DNA of 64,000 nt from Buxus sempervirens (Eukaryota; Streptophyta; Magnoliopsida; Buxales; Buxaceae): positions 50,053,220-50,117,219 of the forward strand of contig OX387186.1 in the NCBI GenBank assembly GCA_947561395.2. The letters run 5' to 3'. Below the pieces are notes generated by a model. The model saw only the letters and a program-made list of their open reading frames with translations. It made no database searches and had not been told where the DNA came from. Shown in pieces: positions 63,141 to 64,000 of the stretch; within the stretch, counting starts at the first letter, position 1; each line of letters starts with the position of its first letter. Position numbers and translations under genes: made by a program.

Positions 63141-64000
63141 GTACATATATCCTTGTTAAACATGTTTATTAGGATATAAATTGTAGATGCACTTTTATCA
63201 CATTCATGCATGCTCTTGGTGAAGCTGGTCTAACGTAAGTACATAACTTCTTATGGGCAGAAGATTTGATTTTTATTTTTTATCAATAAATGAGTGGACA
63301 TTTAAAGACCTTCATTTTCCATTGAATAAACCCACATGATAATTGTTGCTCAGTTTTTCAATTTGCATTTAGTAGCAACTTGTTGATTCTAGATGGTTCA
63401 TTTCAGCTATAAGGTCATAGTGCATAAAATTATGAGCAGTTTTATAATATGACAAGTGAATTTGTTATCAGAATTTTTCGATCGTTTTGATTCATTAAAT
63501 TATAATTTGTTCTACTGTTAACTATGAAATCTATTTTTGTTTGCTGTAAAATATATATTGTTGACAGAACAAATCCTTCAGAGAAATAATTGCAATCCAA
63601 TTAATGAAATACTCATATGGGATTTCGTAAATTCAAATCACATGGGATTTGGTAAATTCAGAGAAATACTTACAATGAAATACTCATAAACATCCAGTAA
63701 ATTCAAATCACATGGGATTTGGTATACTTACAATCCAATTAATGAAAGAACAAATCATTCAGAGAAATGTGAAAACTATAAAAGTCCAACGATTTTTATA
63801 ATGTTAATTTAGCTTTAGATTAACAATTCCGTTTTTCAGATTCTAAGCGTTATGGGGAGAATGTTTCTATGTTGCTTAATGGGAAACTGATAAAAGTATG
63901 AAAATATTAGAAAGTCATTTGTGAGCTAAGATGGTGACCTAGATGTTGGATTGACGCATGGTTTCAAACTTCTCTGAAATTAAAAAAATTTTTGTTCCTA
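63141..64000 (+). other. FGT1 intron 29, continues past the window
   Basis: AT-rich. 63590-63770 has local direct repeats of AATCACATGGGATTTGGTA and of CAGAGAAAT with AATGAAATACTCAT. No coding sequence for the missing C-terminus found. Confidence 0.6.

Noticed and set aside
1-64000. CRISPR arrays, bacterial operons, riboswitches, tRNA genes
   Set aside because: None seen. The window is plant nuclear DNA, and no tRNA-like cloverleaf or A/B box pair was noticed outside the 5S-like LTR segment.

Overview
The window is nuclear DNA of a flowering plant. Almost all of it is one intron-rich gene on the + strand, the orthologue of Arabidopsis FORGETTER1 (FGT1/EMB1135, the Strawberry notch, SBNO, family). 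I could assemble 29 coding exons by eye, from the start codon at 96 to a splice donor after 63140. Every intron is GT-AG. The exon lengths sum to 3555 nt (1185 codons) with every phase matching and no internal stop, so the gene looks functional. The last part of the conserved C-terminus (about 90-110 residues, judged from Arabidopsis FGT1) lies beyond the right edge. The species cannot be fixed from this sequence. The plant-type LSD1 zinc fingers, hAT, L1, RTE, Copia and TRIM elements and very large introns fit a TE-rich angiosperm genome.

Protein layout: two LSD1-type zinc fingers (residues about 24-45 and 116-137) separated by an expanded hexapeptide repeat; an SBNO/SF2 ATPase core (Walker A with K268, DECH box 373-376, SAT motif 412-414); an acidic linker; a C4HC3 PHD finger (677-721); a helicase C-terminal lobe with a QxxGRxHR motif (870-877); and part of the SBNO C-terminal domain. 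The inferred role is nuclear, in chromatin remodelling and transcriptional memory.

The other ~60 kb is intron, mostly decayed or nested transposable elements. Intron 1 (5.9 kb) has degenerate tandem repeats, RTE-type LINE tails and an antisense LINE RNase H tail. Intron 5 (15.0 kb) has an antisense Copia pol remnant, then a three-level nest: a 5'-truncated L1 LINE, split by a hAT element of a DUF659/BED family, itself split by a complete 6.7-kb Ac-like hAT. Target-site duplications define each level. Intron 8 has an antisense L1 with a 21-bp TSD and a 314-bp TRIM retroelement. Intron 14 has an antisense L1. Intron 17 (16.6 kb) has LINE fragments, a second hAT of the DUF659/BED family carrying a solo LTR with 5S rRNA-like sequence (Cassandra type), and a 2.6-kb L1 with a damaged reverse transcriptase. 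Introns 20 and 27 hold further L1 pieces, one with a 28-G homopolymer.

Apart from the host gene, every protein-coding stretch recognised is a broken transposon gene. The most unusual items are the TSD-resolved nest, the 5S-bearing solo LTR inside a hAT gene, the tiny TRIM, the tyrosine/glycine-rich prion-like tail of the outer hAT transposase, and the coding minisatellite between the host zinc fingers.
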